Shown piece after piece: positions 43,604-52,343 of a stretch of DNA of 64,000 nt (positions are counted from its first letter, which is position 1; each line of letters starts with the position of its first letter). Source of the DNA: Lachnospiraceae bacterium (GTDB lineage: Bacteria > Bacillota > Clostridia > Lachnospirales > Lachnospiraceae); assembly GCA_028693165.1 (NCBI GenBank), contig JAQUVX010000019.1, forward strand, positions 1-64,000, in the 5' to 3' direction. Both the position numbers and the translations under genes were made by a program. The notes below the pieces were generated by a model. The model saw only the letters and a program-made list of their open reading frames with translations. It had not been told where the DNA came from and did no database searches.

Positions 43604-45931
43604 TTATGCCTGGGCTTCCTCCGGCCGTTCCGATGAGATGATCTTGACCGGGAATCCGATGCGAACCTTGAATAAATCGCCGTCGATGAGGATCTGGAAG
43701 GTACCGCCCTGCAGCTTTGTCAGGCTCTCCGCGATGGACAGGCCAAGGCCGCTTCCCTCTGTGGTGCGCGATACATCGCCCCGCACAAATCGCTCGGTCA
43801 GCTCATCCGCCTTGACGTTGAGCGGAGACTCGGATACGTTCTTGATGGTGAAATGGGCGTAATCCTGTTCGCGCGTCAGCTCGGTGTAGACACGGCTGTG
43901 TTCCATGGCATATTTAAAGGCGTTGTTGTAGATGTTTTCCAGAACGCGCCACAGGTGCCGTCCGTCGGCATCGATCAGCAGGCTTCCATCGGGAAGCGAG
44001 GATACCAGCTCTAAGTGGCGGGTGGCGAATTTCTCTTCAAATTCTCCGTTGGTTTGCCAGATCATCTCCACCAAATCCAGCGTGATGACATCCAGCTTGA
44101 CGTTGCCGGAGCTTGCCTTGGAGGCCTCGACCAGATCCTCGGTTAAGTTCTTTAAGCGCTGGGATTTCTGATCCAGCACCTTCAAATATTCCTGCGTCTT
44201 TTCGCCTGGCAGATTCTCCCGCTTTAATAGATCCACATAGTTGATGATGGAGGTCAGCGGCGTCTTGATATCGTGGGACACATTGGTGATCAGGTTGGCC
44301 TTCAGGCGCTCGCTGCGCACCTGCTCCTGCAGGGCCTGTTCCAGTCCGACTCCGATGCTGTTGATCATGGTTCCGAGATGCAGTTCTTTCCCGCGCAGAC
44401 CGTTTAGATCCATCTGGTAGCTGGTGTCGCCGCCGGCAATCTTGGCGATCGCATCGGCGATCTGATCCTCCTGTTTCGATTTGACAAACAGGCTGTGGAA
44501 GGTGCGGTAATCCAGCACAATCAGGCCGATGAAAAGCACCAGGATCAAAAGCAGGGCAGCCGGGTAATGGCGCAGGCGAAAGAGCACTGCAATCAGCCCG
44601 ATGACAACAATCTGTGCAGCCGCAAAGCCGACGTACAGGCAGGCCAGGCGGTGGGAAAAGGTTCGGTCGGCGAAATACAGTTCAAAATTTTGCTGGACAT
44701 GGTGAAGGATACTGTTCTCCCAAAGCTGGCGTGATTTGTAACGGCGCAGCAGACTGAACGCACTGACCATGCAGCAGGTGTAAATGATCACGGCACGCAG
44801 CATGCGTTCCGCAAAGGGCCAGGAGGTTTCCTGAATCAGCAGATGGATCAGCAGATACCCCACCTTTTCTCCCAGAAACAGCATAAACAGGGTGCAGATC
44901 GCCGTCATGACGATGCAGCTTTCCGTGGTGATCATATCGAAGCCGTGCAGGTAGGGATTGACGCGATCCTCTGTGCGATACCCGGATACGACCACCAGAT
45001 AGTAGAGGGTGATCAGACAGCCGATGATGCCGACCGCCAGTGCCAGCAGTGCCTCAAGAAAACGACCGCGCAGATGCTGATAGTCAGAGGCCAGCTGCGC
45101 ATAGATATCATCGGCCGCGTAATGCGTGTCAATCGATGCGATCATATAATAATTTTCGGCATCGTAAAGATTGTTCTTTTCCATGGAGACGCTGAGGTTT
45201 TTTGGAACTGCTTCCAGGTTGGTCTCGATGAAGATCGAATCGCTGCTGAGGAAACAGTAGCGTCCCTTGCTTCGCAGCTCCTCCAGTGACAGCTCCTCGG
45301 CATTGCTGTAGCGAATCTGATCCCCGTCGTCACTCTCATACAAAATCTGGAAGTACAGGTTGGACGGGTTGGCCAGCATGCGGTAATATACGGTGTAATA
45401 TTCACTCAGGCAGTCGAGAACCTCCCGGGACAGCGCCAGCAGAGAGGTGTAGGCATCGCCGGGCTCGCTTAAGGTCGCATCCGGGTCGTAGGCCCGCCAC
45501 TTGACGAGCTGGTCCTTGGTGGTGGAGACATTGTCATAGATGTATAAATCGTTGACGACCTGAAACTGGTCGTTCAGATAATACCCCTGGCTCTTTGCAT
45601 AGCGAAGAACCTCCTCCAGGGTGTAGACGATCTCGGGATTGTCGCCGCGGGATACAGCAAACATCTCCTTGGATACGTCCAGTTTGCCGTCTGTCTCAAA
45701 GACATCCCGGTATGCCACGTAGTCGAAGATGAGATCCAGATCTGACTGGAACTGCTCCTGAAACTGCGGGGAATCTTCGTATTTGCGATCCCGCAGCCAG
45801 GACAGGCCGGAACCGATCTGTGTGTTCAGATACATCACGCTGATGGAGGCAAGCGCCAGCGTGAGAAACATGATATGCAGCAGTACGGCAATGTTTTTCT
45901 TGAGCCGCATGGAATAATCTTTTAATCTCAT
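43604..45931 (-). CDS. Membrane sensor histidine kinase
   Basis: A 775-residue kinase. One membrane helix at about residues 13-33 is followed by an extracytoplasmic domain of roughly 260 residues. A cluster of about five helices follows (about 295-485), then a HAMP-like linker and the kinase core. The H-box is NVSHDIKTPLTSIINYVDLL with phospho-His553. The N-box is YNNAFKYAMEHS and the G-box GSGLGLSIAESLTKLQGG. AGGAGCGG precedes ATG 45931, nine bases after the response-regulator stop. Vancomycin-type or peptide-sensing kinases of Clostridia share this long multi-helix layout. The signal is unknown. No target ABC transporter is adjacent. Confidence 0.9.
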   Translation of the reverse strand: MRLKDYSMRLKKNIAVLLHIMFLTLALASISVMYLNTQIGSGLSWLRDRKYEDSPQFQEQFQSDLDLIFDYVAYRDVFETDGKLDVSKEMFAVSRGDNPEIVYTLEEVLRYAKSQGYYLNDQFQVVNDLYIYDNVSTTKDQLVKWRAYDPDATLSEPGDAYTSLLALSREVLDCLSEYYTVYYRMLANPSNLYFQILYESDDGDQIRYSNAEELSLEELRSKGRYCFLSSDSIFIETNLEAVPKNLSVSMEKNNLYDAENYYMIASIDTHYAADDIYAQLASDYQHLRGRFLEALLALAVGIIGCLITLYYLVVVSGYRTEDRVNPYLHGFDMITTESCIVMTAICTLFMLFLGEKVGYLLIHLLIQETSWPFAERMLRAVIIYTCCMVSAFSLLRRYKSRQLWENSILHHVQQNFELYFADRTFSHRLACLYVGFAAAQIVVIGLIAVLFRLRHYPAALLLILVLFIGLIVLDYRTFHSLFVKSKQEDQIADAIAKIAGGDTSYQMDLNGLRGKELHLGTMINSIGVGLEQALQEQVRSERLKANLITNVSHDIKTPLTSIINYVDLLKRENLPGEKTQEYLKVLDQKSQRLKNLTEDLVEASKASSGNVKLDVITLDLVEMIWQTNGEFEEKFATRHLELVSSLPDGSLLIDADGRHLWRVLENIYNNAFKYAMEHSRVYTELTREQDYAHFTIKNVSESPLNVKADELTERFVRGDVSRTTEGSGLGLSIAESLTKLQGGTFQILIDGDLFKVRIGFPVKIISSERPEEAQA

Positions 45932-45940
45932 AAGCCGCTC

Positions 45941-46636
45941 CTACTGTTTCTCAATCTTATAGCCGACACCCCAGACAACCTTTAAGTAGCGCGGTTCCCG
46001 CGGATTGATCTCAATCTTTTCCCGGATGTGACGGATGTGGACGGCCACAGTGTTGTCCGCGCCGATGGCTTCCTCGTTCCAGATCTGCTCGTAGATCTCG
46101 TCGATGGAGAATACCTTGCCTGCATTTTTGACCAGCAGCAGAAGGATATTGTACTCGATGGGGGTCAGCTTGATCGGGTCATCCTCCACCCAGACCTCCT
46201 TGGTGTCGTCGTTGATCGTCAGGCCGCCGCATTTGTAGACCTGATCGCTGGTCTGCTGGGTCAGATTGCCCAGCTGGGTGTAGCGGCGCAGCTGGGATTT
46301 GACCCGCGCCACCAGCTCTAACGGGTTGAACGGTTTGGACAGATAGTCGTCTGCTCCGATGTTCAGGCCAAGGATCTTGTCGGTGTCCTCGGACTTGGCG
46401 GACAGAATGATGATCGGGATGCTGCTGGTCTCGCGCACCTTCAGTGTGGTGCGGATCCCGTCCAGTCCGGGCATCATCACGTCCAGAATCATCAAATCCA
46501 CCTTCTGCTGCTCTAAAAGCTCCAGGGCTTCATAGCCGTCATAGGCTTTGATAATCTGAAAGCCCTCGCCGGTCAAGTAGATGTCTATGGCATCTACGAT
46601 TTCTTTATCGTCATCACATACTAAAATTGTTTGCAT
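45941..46636 (-). CDS. OmpR/PhoB-family response regulator (VanR-like)
   Basis: A 231-residue regulator. The receiver domain begins MQTILVCDDDKEIVDAIDIY with the acidic pocket at Asp8-10 and the phospho-acceptor Asp52 in LMILDVMMPGLDG. A Trans_reg_C winged helix covers about 130-228 (IKLTPIEYNILLLLVKNAGK, ADNTVAVHIRHIREK). AGAGGAGG fixes ATG 46636; upstream in-frame codons lack a site. It is cotranscribed with the kinase gene. An 11-base tandem repeat at 46736-46757, upstream of a TTGCGG-17-TATACT promoter, is the kind of direct repeat OmpR-type dimers bind, so autoregulation is likely. Confidence 0.93.
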   Translation of the reverse strand: MQTILVCDDDKEIVDAIDIYLTGEGFQIIKAYDGYEALELLEQQKVDLMILDVMMPGLDGIRTTLKVRETSSIPIIILSAKSEDTDKILGLNIGADDYLSKPFNPLELVARVKSQLRRYTQLGNLTQQTSDQVYKCGGLTINDDTKEVWVEDDPIKLTPIEYNILLLLVKNAGKVFSIDEIYEQIWNEEAIGADNTVAVHIRHIREKIEINPREPRYLKVVWGVGYKIEKQ

Positions 46637-46681
46637 GGTTCCTCCTCTTGTCGATGTTGGGGATACGTATCGTTTGTCCTT

Positions 46682-46757
46682 AGTATAACTCAAATGAGGT
46701 CTCACCGCAATCGGCAAGACCTCAACTTGATAAAACTTCATGAAACCTTAATGAAAC
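46682..46757 (-). promoter_or_regulatory. Response-regulator promoter and 11-base tandem repeat
   Basis: Minus strand: TTGCGG (46705-46710), 17 bp, TATACT (46682-46687). Upstream of the -35 lies GTTTCATTAAG then GTTTCATGAAG (46736-46757), an 11-base direct repeat that places one dimer of an OmpR-type regulator on one face of the helix. Confidence 0.55.
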
Positions 46758-46772
46758 GGTCGGATCTTTCGC

Positions 46773-47522
46773 TTAGTATTCGCAGACATTCAGCCATTTG
46801 TGAAGCAGATCCGCCTCTTCCGGGCGTTTCTTGGTGAGCTGCGCGGCTGCCACCAGCGGAAGCCACTGCTGTACATAACGGATATCGGTACCGGTTTTCT
46901 GGCAGAACAGCTTCATGTAGCGGTCGGCTGTCTCCTGGTTTTCCAGGCAAAACAGCAGATACGTCCTTGCCACATCGGCGCTTGCGTTGCCCTGGGTCGC
47001 GTGAACCCAGTCCAGTACATAGAGTGTGCCGTCCGGCTTGACGATGATATTGTCCGGCTGAAAATCGCCGTGACACAGTTTCGTATGTTTGGGAGTGCAG
47101 TCGAGCCGGGTCAGGAGATCATAGCGGCTGACCGGATTCAACTGGCTGATCTCGGAAATCTGACGGGCCATCTTATCCTTCAGCCGGGTCAGCAGCGGGC
47201 AGGATTTGGAATGAATCAAAAGCTGCAAATCCACCATCTTGTCCAGATAGTCATCAAGATTCTCCGGATGTTCTGCGATGAGCTGTTTGAGGGTCTTTCC
47301 TTCGATAAAATCCTTGGTGATGGACCAGCATCCATCCTCCTCGACCGCTACGGCCAGGGTTGCCGGAATGTTGATCCCGCCGATCTCCTCGATGCGTGCA
47401 CTGATCAGTGCTTCGTTCAGCACCTCTGATTTCGGAAATCCCTTGCAGAATACTTTGATTGCAAGGTCTCCATCACGGTAAACACTTTTGGCTGCATTGC
47501 TGGATAATAATTCTCTCGCCAT
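46773..47522 (-). CDS. APH-family phosphotransferase (small-molecule kinase)
   Basis: A 249-residue kinase-fold protein of the aminoglycoside phosphotransferase/choline kinase superfamily. The catalytic loop is CHGDFQPDNIIVKPDG and the metal-binding motif VLDWVHATQGNASADVART. The N-terminal Lys for ATP is in DLAIKVFCKGF. GGAAGGAG supports ATG 47522; a longer frame to 47585 would run into glgB. It lies 34 bases after glgB. Trp in place of the usual Phe/Asp-Tyr near the DxD and the sugar-gene context argue for a metabolite kinase rather than antibiotic resistance. The substrate is unknown. Confidence 0.85.
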   Translation of the reverse strand: MARELLSSNAAKSVYRDGDLAIKVFCKGFPKSEVLNEALISARIEEIGGINIPATLAVAVEEDGCWSITKDFIEGKTLKQLIAEHPENLDDYLDKMVDLQLLIHSKSCPLLTRLKDKMARQISEISQLNPVSRYDLLTRLDCTPKHTKLCHGDFQPDNIIVKPDGTLYVLDWVHATQGNASADVARTYLLFCLENQETADRYMKLFCQKTGTDIRYVQQWLPLVAAAQLTKKRPEEADLLHKWLNVCEY

Positions 47523-47556
47523 ACGAAACGCTCCTTCCTGGTTTTTCATTCTAAAT

Positions 47557-49476
47557 TTAGCTGAACCGTAAGATCGCGGTTCCATATGCGGAAAGCGGAA
47601 GCGCGATGGAATACGGCTGACCGTCGCATTCCTGCTTGACGGCCTTCAATACCGGTGCCTTTTCTGCGGAGGTGTACATGCCATGTTCATTGTCCAGCAG
47701 AAGTGTATAATTGCCGCGTTTCGGAACACCGACACGGTAGTCCGGGCGCGGAACCGGTGTGAAATTGCCGATGAACATCAGGCTCTTTTTGTGGTTCTTT
47801 GCGTAGCGCACGAAGCTGAAAATGCTGCGTTCGTTGTCGTTGGCGTTGATCCACTGGAAGCCGTCCCAGTCATCGTCGGACTCGTAGAGAGCCGGATATT
47901 TCTGGTAAATATGTAACAGATCACGGACGTAATTTTTGAGGTCGCCATGCAGCGGCTCCTCGGTCAGATACCAGTCCAGTGCGACCTTTTCGTCCCATTC
48001 ATGGAGCTGTCCGAAGTCCTGGCCCATGAACAGAAGCTTCTTGCCCGGATGGCCCATCATGAAGGTGTAGCCCGCCTTTAAGTTGGCGAATTTCTCCTCA
48101 AATTCTCCCGGCATCTTGTTGAGCATGGAGCATTTTAAGTGAACGACCTCATCATGGGAGAGTACCAGGATGAAATTCTCGCTGTTGAAATAGGACAGTC
48201 CGAAGGTCATCTTGTTGTGGTTGAATTTGCGGAAATACGGGTCCAGCTTCATGTATTCCAGGAAGTCATGCATCCAGCCCATATTCCATTTGAAGGTAAA
48301 GCCCAGTCCGCCGATCTTGGGATCGTGCGTTACCAGAGGCCATGCGGTGGATTCCTCGGCGATGACCATGGCACCGTGTCCGCGGCTTCCCATAATGCTG
48401 TTTAAGTGGCGGAAGAATTCGATCGCCTCCAGATTCTGGTTGCCGCCGTATTCGTTGGGGATCCACTGTCCGTCCTGACGTCCGTAGTCCAGATACAGCA
48501 TGGAAGCAACTGCATCCACGCGAAGTCCGTCTACATGGAACTTATCCACCCAGTAGAGTGCGTTGGCGATCAGGAAGTTGGATACCTCGTGTTTGCTGTA
48601 ATCGAACACGTTGGTGCCCCAGTCCGGGTGCTCGCCCTTGCGTGGGTCCGCATATTCGTAGAGCGGCTGTCCGTCAAAATCGGCCAGTCCGTGCGCGTCC
48701 TTCGGGAAGTGAGCCGGAACCCAGTCCAGAAGAATGCCGATGCCCTTCTTGTGCAGGTAATTGACAAAGTACATGAACTCCTCCGGCGTGCCGTAGCGGG
48801 AGGTGGGAGCGTAATAGCCGGTGACCTGATAGCCCCAGGAACCGTCATAAGGATGTTCTGCGATCCCCATCAGCTCCACGTGGGTGTAGCCCATGTCCTT
48901 CACGTAGTCGGCCAGCTCCTGTGCAGCTTCCTTGTAGGTGTAGAAACCCTCATGCTCCTCGCGGGCCTTCTTTTTCCAGGAACCGATATGCACCTCATAG
49001 ATACTCATGGCGGATTCCCGCGGATTTGATTCCAGACGTTTCGCCATCCAGGCATCATCCGTCCAGCCGAAGCTGGAAATGTCGGCGGTGATGGAGGCTG
49101 TGCCCGGGCGATATTCTGCATACTGTGCATAAGGATCGGCCTTTAACAGCACTTTTCCGCTTTGGGTGGTGATTGCAAATTTGTATAATTCGTTGGTTCC
49201 AAGACCCGGCACAAAGGCTTCGTAGATGCCGGAGGTGTCCAAAACCTCCATCGGAGAAGCCTCCGAATCCCAGCCATTGAAATCGCCCACAACGCTTACT
49301 GCCTCTGCATGAGGAGCCCAGACTGCAAAATAGATTCCGGCTTTCCCGTTCAATGTCATCGGGTGCGCGCCCATCTTGTCATAGATCTCATAATGAGTTC
49401 CCTGACCGAACAGATAACGGTCCACATCGGTGATTACACCGAGTCCAATCTGTGTAGTATTCTTTTTGACAGCCAT
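47557..49476 (-). CDS. glgB: 1,4-alpha-glucan (glycogen) branching enzyme
   Basis: A 639-residue GH13 enzyme that forms alpha-1,6 branches in glycogen. An N-terminal CBM48 domain (YFAVWAPHAEAVSVVGDFNG) precedes the catalytic barrel. It has MSIYEVHIGSWKKK, ELMGIAEHPYDGSWGYQVTG, the nucleophile in VDGLRVDAVASMLYLDYGRQ, the acid Glu in AMVIAEESTAWP and LVLSHDEVVHLK. A C-terminal beta domain ends the protein. It is four bases downstream of the GH13 amylase stop, so they are cotranscribed. No glgA, glgC or glgP lies in the window. Confidence 0.95.
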   Translation of the reverse strand: MAVKKNTTQIGLGVITDVDRYLFGQGTHYEIYDKMGAHPMTLNGKAGIYFAVWAPHAEAVSVVGDFNGWDSEASPMEVLDTSGIYEAFVPGLGTNELYKFAITTQSGKVLLKADPYAQYAEYRPGTASITADISSFGWTDDAWMAKRLESNPRESAMSIYEVHIGSWKKKAREEHEGFYTYKEAAQELADYVKDMGYTHVELMGIAEHPYDGSWGYQVTGYYAPTSRYGTPEEFMYFVNYLHKKGIGILLDWVPAHFPKDAHGLADFDGQPLYEYADPRKGEHPDWGTNVFDYSKHEVSNFLIANALYWVDKFHVDGLRVDAVASMLYLDYGRQDGQWIPNEYGGNQNLEAIEFFRHLNSIMGSRGHGAMVIAEESTAWPLVTHDPKIGGLGFTFKWNMGWMHDFLEYMKLDPYFRKFNHNKMTFGLSYFNSENFILVLSHDEVVHLKCSMLNKMPGEFEEKFANLKAGYTFMMGHPGKKLLFMGQDFGQLHEWDEKVALDWYLTEEPLHGDLKNYVRDLLHIYQKYPALYESDDDWDGFQWINANDNERSIFSFVRYAKNHKKSLMFIGNFTPVPRPDYRVGVPKRGNYTLLLDNEHGMYTSAEKAPVLKAVKQECDGQPYSIALPLSAYGTAILRFS

Positions 49477-49480
49477 AATG

Positions 49481-50815
49481 TCAATCCTCCCTGATCTTCA
49501 GGACAACGCCTGTGTTGCCTGATAGTGTTAAATGCAGTCTTCCGTCTGTAACTGGAATGATGGTACCGTCCATCAGATTCTCCGCCTGAGACGCTTTGCA
49601 TGGAACCGGAACGGAGAACGAACTTTCTTTGTCGTCGTTGTTCGCCGCAGTAATGACCATGGAACCTTCTCCGTGGCGTGCGAACGCATACTGCCGGTTG
49701 GTCAGTATCAGCTCCTGATACCGCCCGCCGTGAAACTCCGGCTGCCCGGTGTGAATCTGCCCCAGTTTGGCAATGAACTCTGTCAGCTCACCGGAAAGGG
49801 CCTGTCCCTCGGCCAGAGGAATGCAGGGCCGAAGTGCCGCATCGCTGTCCCGGCTCCGCATGCCCTCCACACCCCATTCTCCGCCGTAATAGATGGACGG
49901 AATGCCGGGAAGGGTAAACAGAAGCAGGTAGGCCAGACCAAGCTGTGCCTTGTCGTTTAGCTTGCTGGCAATCCGGTTCTCGTCGTGGTTGTCCAGGAAC
50001 GTGTAGAGCTTCGTGCCAAGGGCCTCCAGCCGCCGCACGTTGTGTGCAATCTCGAAGAAATTGTGGTCATTTAAGCCGGAGTACAGACTTTTATGTAGCT
50101 CGTAATTAGTGACCGAATGAAGCATCTCATCATTGACCCAGCGGCCATAGTCGCCGTGGATGACCTCGCCCATCAGCCAGAACTCCTCCTTCATCTGCCC
50201 CGTCTGCTGCCGCATCTCCTTCATGAACTGGAAGTCCAGCACATTGGCGCAATCCAGCCGGATCCCATCAATGTCGAAGGTGTCGACCCAGAAGCGTATC
50301 ACATCAAACAGATATTGTTTGACCTCGGGATTTTGCAGGTTCAGACAGGGGAGCTCAAAATGCCCCTGCCATGCATCGTAACCAAATCCGTCATTGTACG
50401 GGCTGTTCCAGCCGAAATTTACACCGCGGTACCAGCCGCAGTACGGGGAATGCTCTCGGTTCTTCTGAATGTCCTGAAATGCGAAAAACTCCCGGCCGGT
50501 GTGGTTGAACACACCGTCCACCACCACGCGGATGCCCGCGTCGTGGCACAGCCGGACAAATTGGATAAAATGTTCGTTGTCTCCCAGGCGGCGGTCCACC
50601 AGCTTATAGTCGCGGGTATCGTAACCGTGGGAGGAAGATTCGAAAAGCGGTCCGATGTAGAGGGCGTTGCAGCCAAGCTCCTTCATGTGCGGAATCCACT
50701 GATTCAGCTCCTCAAAGCGATTCGTGACGGCGTCCCCCGTGTGCTCATGGGGTGCGCCGGTCATGCCAAGCGGGTACATGTGATAAAAACAAGCTTTTTC
50801 ATACCAGGTGCTCAT
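49481..50815 (-). CDS. GH13 alpha-amylase family alpha-glucan hydrolase
   Basis: A 444-residue cytosolic GH13 enzyme. The conserved regions are VVVDGVFNHTG, DGIRLDCAN (nucleophile Asp), LMGEVIHGDY (acid Glu) and FLDNHDENR (third Asp). It has no signal peptide and is shorter than secreted amylases, which points to intracellular trimming of maltodextrins or glycogen. CTGGAGG precedes ATG 50815. It is the first gene of a unit with glgB and the kinase gene, 24 bases after the small DUF2508 gene. Oligo-1,6-glucosidase or cyclomaltodextrinase activity are alternatives. Confidence 0.88.
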   Translation of the reverse strand: MSTWYEKACFYHMYPLGMTGAPHEHTGDAVTNRFEELNQWIPHMKELGCNALYIGPLFESSSHGYDTRDYKLVDRRLGDNEHFIQFVRLCHDAGIRVVVDGVFNHTGREFFAFQDIQKNREHSPYCGWYRGVNFGWNSPYNDGFGYDAWQGHFELPCLNLQNPEVKQYLFDVIRFWVDTFDIDGIRLDCANVLDFQFMKEMRQQTGQMKEEFWLMGEVIHGDYGRWVNDEMLHSVTNYELHKSLYSGLNDHNFFEIAHNVRRLEALGTKLYTFLDNHDENRIASKLNDKAQLGLAYLLLFTLPGIPSIYYGGEWGVEGMRSRDSDAALRPCIPLAEGQALSGELTEFIAKLGQIHTGQPEFHGGRYQELILTNRQYAFARHGEGSMVITAANNDDKESSFSVPVPCKASQAENLMDGTIIPVTDGRLHLTLSGNTGVVLKIRED

Positions 50816-50839
50816 AATCTTCCAGTCCTCCAGATGTAA

Positions 50840-51088
50840 TTAATATGTCTGCGTGAAGCGCAGTTCCTCAAGCAGTTTGAAACGCCTGAGCAGGAACTGA
50901 TAGCGGAGCTGCGCGGCATTCAGCTCGTAAATATAACAATCGATCAGCGTGGGGTCTACCACCTGTTCGAAATGATTGCGCGCGGACTCCATAGTGTGGC
51001 GGGTTCGGTCGATCTCCGCAATCAGTTCCAGATCTTCGGGCAGGAGCGCAGCGGCCCGTGTCCGTCGAAACCAATGTCCTGTGTTCAT
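50840..51088 (-). CDS. YaaL-like DUF2508 protein
   Basis: An 82-residue helical protein. LELIAEIDRTRHTMESARNH, FEQVVDPTLIDCYIYELNAA and LRYQFLLRRFKLLEEL match the remembered DUF2508/YaaL pattern. In Bacillus this gene sits between recR and bofA; here it precedes the amylase gene, so the context is different. GGAGATGG precedes the ATG at 51088. Function is unknown, and cytosolic location is expected. Confidence 0.75.
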   Translation of the reverse strand: MNTGHWFRRTRAAALLPEDLELIAEIDRTRHTMESARNHFEQVVDPTLIDCYIYELNAAQLRYQFLLRRFKLLEELRFTQTY

Positions 51089-51178
51089 ATGTCCATCTCC
51101 TGATTCTCCCGGTTCGGGATTCTTAATCCTGAATCATAGTATCTGCAGAAAATGGAAAACGATACAGAATTTTGAAAA

Positions 51179-51511
51179 TTAATCCTGCTGAAACGCCGAC
51201 TCCACCAGAGTCCCCAGCCTCATCAGCCGTCGCGTGCTGTTGATCAGGTTCGGGCGGTAGTAGTTGGACGTGCCGGAATGCTCGACCTCTACCAGTCCGC
51301 AGTCCTTTAAAATCTTCAAATGATGAGAAATCGCGGGACGGGAAAGGCTCGTCTGACGCGTGATCTCGTTGACATTCAGCCCATTCGGTCTGCCGGTCTG
51401 CGCGGCGTAAGTCAGGACTTCAATAATATCAAGCCGTACTTCATCGCCAAGTGCGATAAACAGCGGCATGCAGCTATGAAAGTGCTGCTCCAGTTCTTTG
51501 CCGTTCGCCAT
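51179..51511 (-). CDS. ArsR-family winged-helix regulator
   Basis: A 110-residue HTH protein. LFIALGDEVRLDIIEVLTYA starts the domain, and the recognition region is VNEITRQTSLSRPAISHHLK followed by ILKDCGLVEVEHSGTSNYYR. The metal-binding ELCVCDL motif of ArsR/SmtB is absent, so it is not an obvious metal sensor. AAGGAGGGG precedes ATG 51511. It is monocistronic, divergent from the Tad operon, and could regulate that operon; the two share the 51512-51827 intergenic region. Confidence 0.87.
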   Translation of the reverse strand: MANGKELEQHFHSCMPLFIALGDEVRLDIIEVLTYAAQTGRPNGLNVNEITRQTSLSRPAISHHLKILKDCGLVEVEHSGTSNYYRPNLINSTRRLMRLGTLVESAFQQD

Positions 51512-51645
51512 GAAACCCCTCCTTGGTTTAAAAATTTGAACTGACTTCATTCTAACACGATTGTTTGTTCACGTCAACCAAAATAGCGGGGGATGATTTG
51601 ACAATTTCCGTCAAAATGCACGAAAAAGTTTTTTTGAAAAGGGGA

Positions 51646-51674
51646 TTGACAAGCGGAGAAAAAGTGTGCATAAT
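51646..51674 (+). promoter_or_regulatory. Promoter of the Tad pilus operon
   Basis: TTGACA (51646-51651), 17 bp, CATAAT (51669-51674). It predicts a leader of about 150 bases before GTG 51828. The leader contains an open frame that stops in the GTGA overlapping the first gene, but without a good start site. Confidence 0.75.
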
Positions 51675-51827
51675 AAAAAAACAATCAACGCCCGTTCTGG
51701 GCAGACGATTCTGTTTTATTCCGGTTCTGAGGCAGCAGGTGCTGCAGCGGGACATGAGCCGTATCGGCAAAGATTTCAATGTGACTGACGACGCTGTTTT
51801 TGTTGTGAAGAGAGGTGATCTGTATTT

Positions 51828-52343
51828 GTGAGTATGTGGTCTGAGGGACTGCTCTGTGTGATTCTGGCGGGAGCGGGCTGGACGGACCTGCGTTTCGGGA
51901 AGGTTTCAAACCGCTGGCTGCTTTTGGGTGCACTCGCGGGGGTCTGCTGCCGCGGCCCGGATTTTGGGTGGTCGGCACTCGCGCTGCTGATTCCGGCATT
52001 TGTGCTGTTTCGCTTTCGGATGATGGGAGCGGGCGACGGGAAGCTGATGGGAGTCATCGCAGGATATCTGGGCGTGGAGGCCGGAGTGCAGGCAGTCGCT
52101 GCCGGTCTGGCAGTCGGAGCAATATGGTCGCTGTGCCGTCTGTGGTGCAGTCAGGGCTTTCGAGCTCGTTTTTGGTATTTATCAGCATATTTCATGCGTT
52201 TTTTTCGGAAAAAAAAGATAGAGGCATATGACACGTTTGCGGGGCCGGACCAGGAGAACCGCATTCCGCTGGCGGCCTGTCTGGCAGTCGGGGGATATCT
52301 GTACCTGGCGGGGCAGGCGTGTCTGGAAAGGGGGATTTTATGA
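51828..52343 (+). CDS. Prepilin peptidase (A24, TadV/CpaA type), first copy
   Basis: A 171-residue membrane aspartic protease that cleaves Flp prepilin leaders. The two catalytic Asp motifs are AGWTDLRFGKVSNRW (first) and MMGAGDGKLMG (GxGD, second). About four to five membrane helices are visible. The start is GTG 51828, after GAGGTGAT. The stop overlaps the tadZ start in ATGA. A second, different A24 gene lies at 59859 in the same operon. Confidence 0.88.
   Translation: MSMWSEGLLCVILAGAGWTDLRFGKVSNRWLLLGALAGVCCRGPDFGWSALALLIPAFVLFRFRMMGAGDGKLMGVIAGYLGVEAGVQAVAAGLAVGAIWSLCRLWCSQGFRARFWYLSAYFMRFFRKKKIEAYDTFAGPDQENRIPLAACLAVGGYLYLAGQACLERGIL

Noticed and set aside
46773-47522. Aminoglycoside resistance gene
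   Set aside because: The kinase motifs are shared by many metabolite kinases, and the operon context is alpha-glucan metabolism. No resistance subfamily could be recognised.
48406-49029. Plus-strand frame of 207 codons opposite glgB
   Set aside because: It is the antisense of conserved GH13 codons, with no ribosome binding site and no family features.
49532-50839. Plus-strand frames opposite the GH13 amylase gene
   Set aside because: They are antisense shadows of a gene with all catalytic motifs; no start signals were found.
51565-51831. Possible 88-codon leader gene before the Tad operon
   Set aside because: The frame starts upstream of the mapped promoter at 51646-51674, later in-frame starts lack ribosome binding sites, and the composition is not protein-like. 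Its stop overlapping GTG 51828 is probably chance, though a short leader peptide cannot be excluded.
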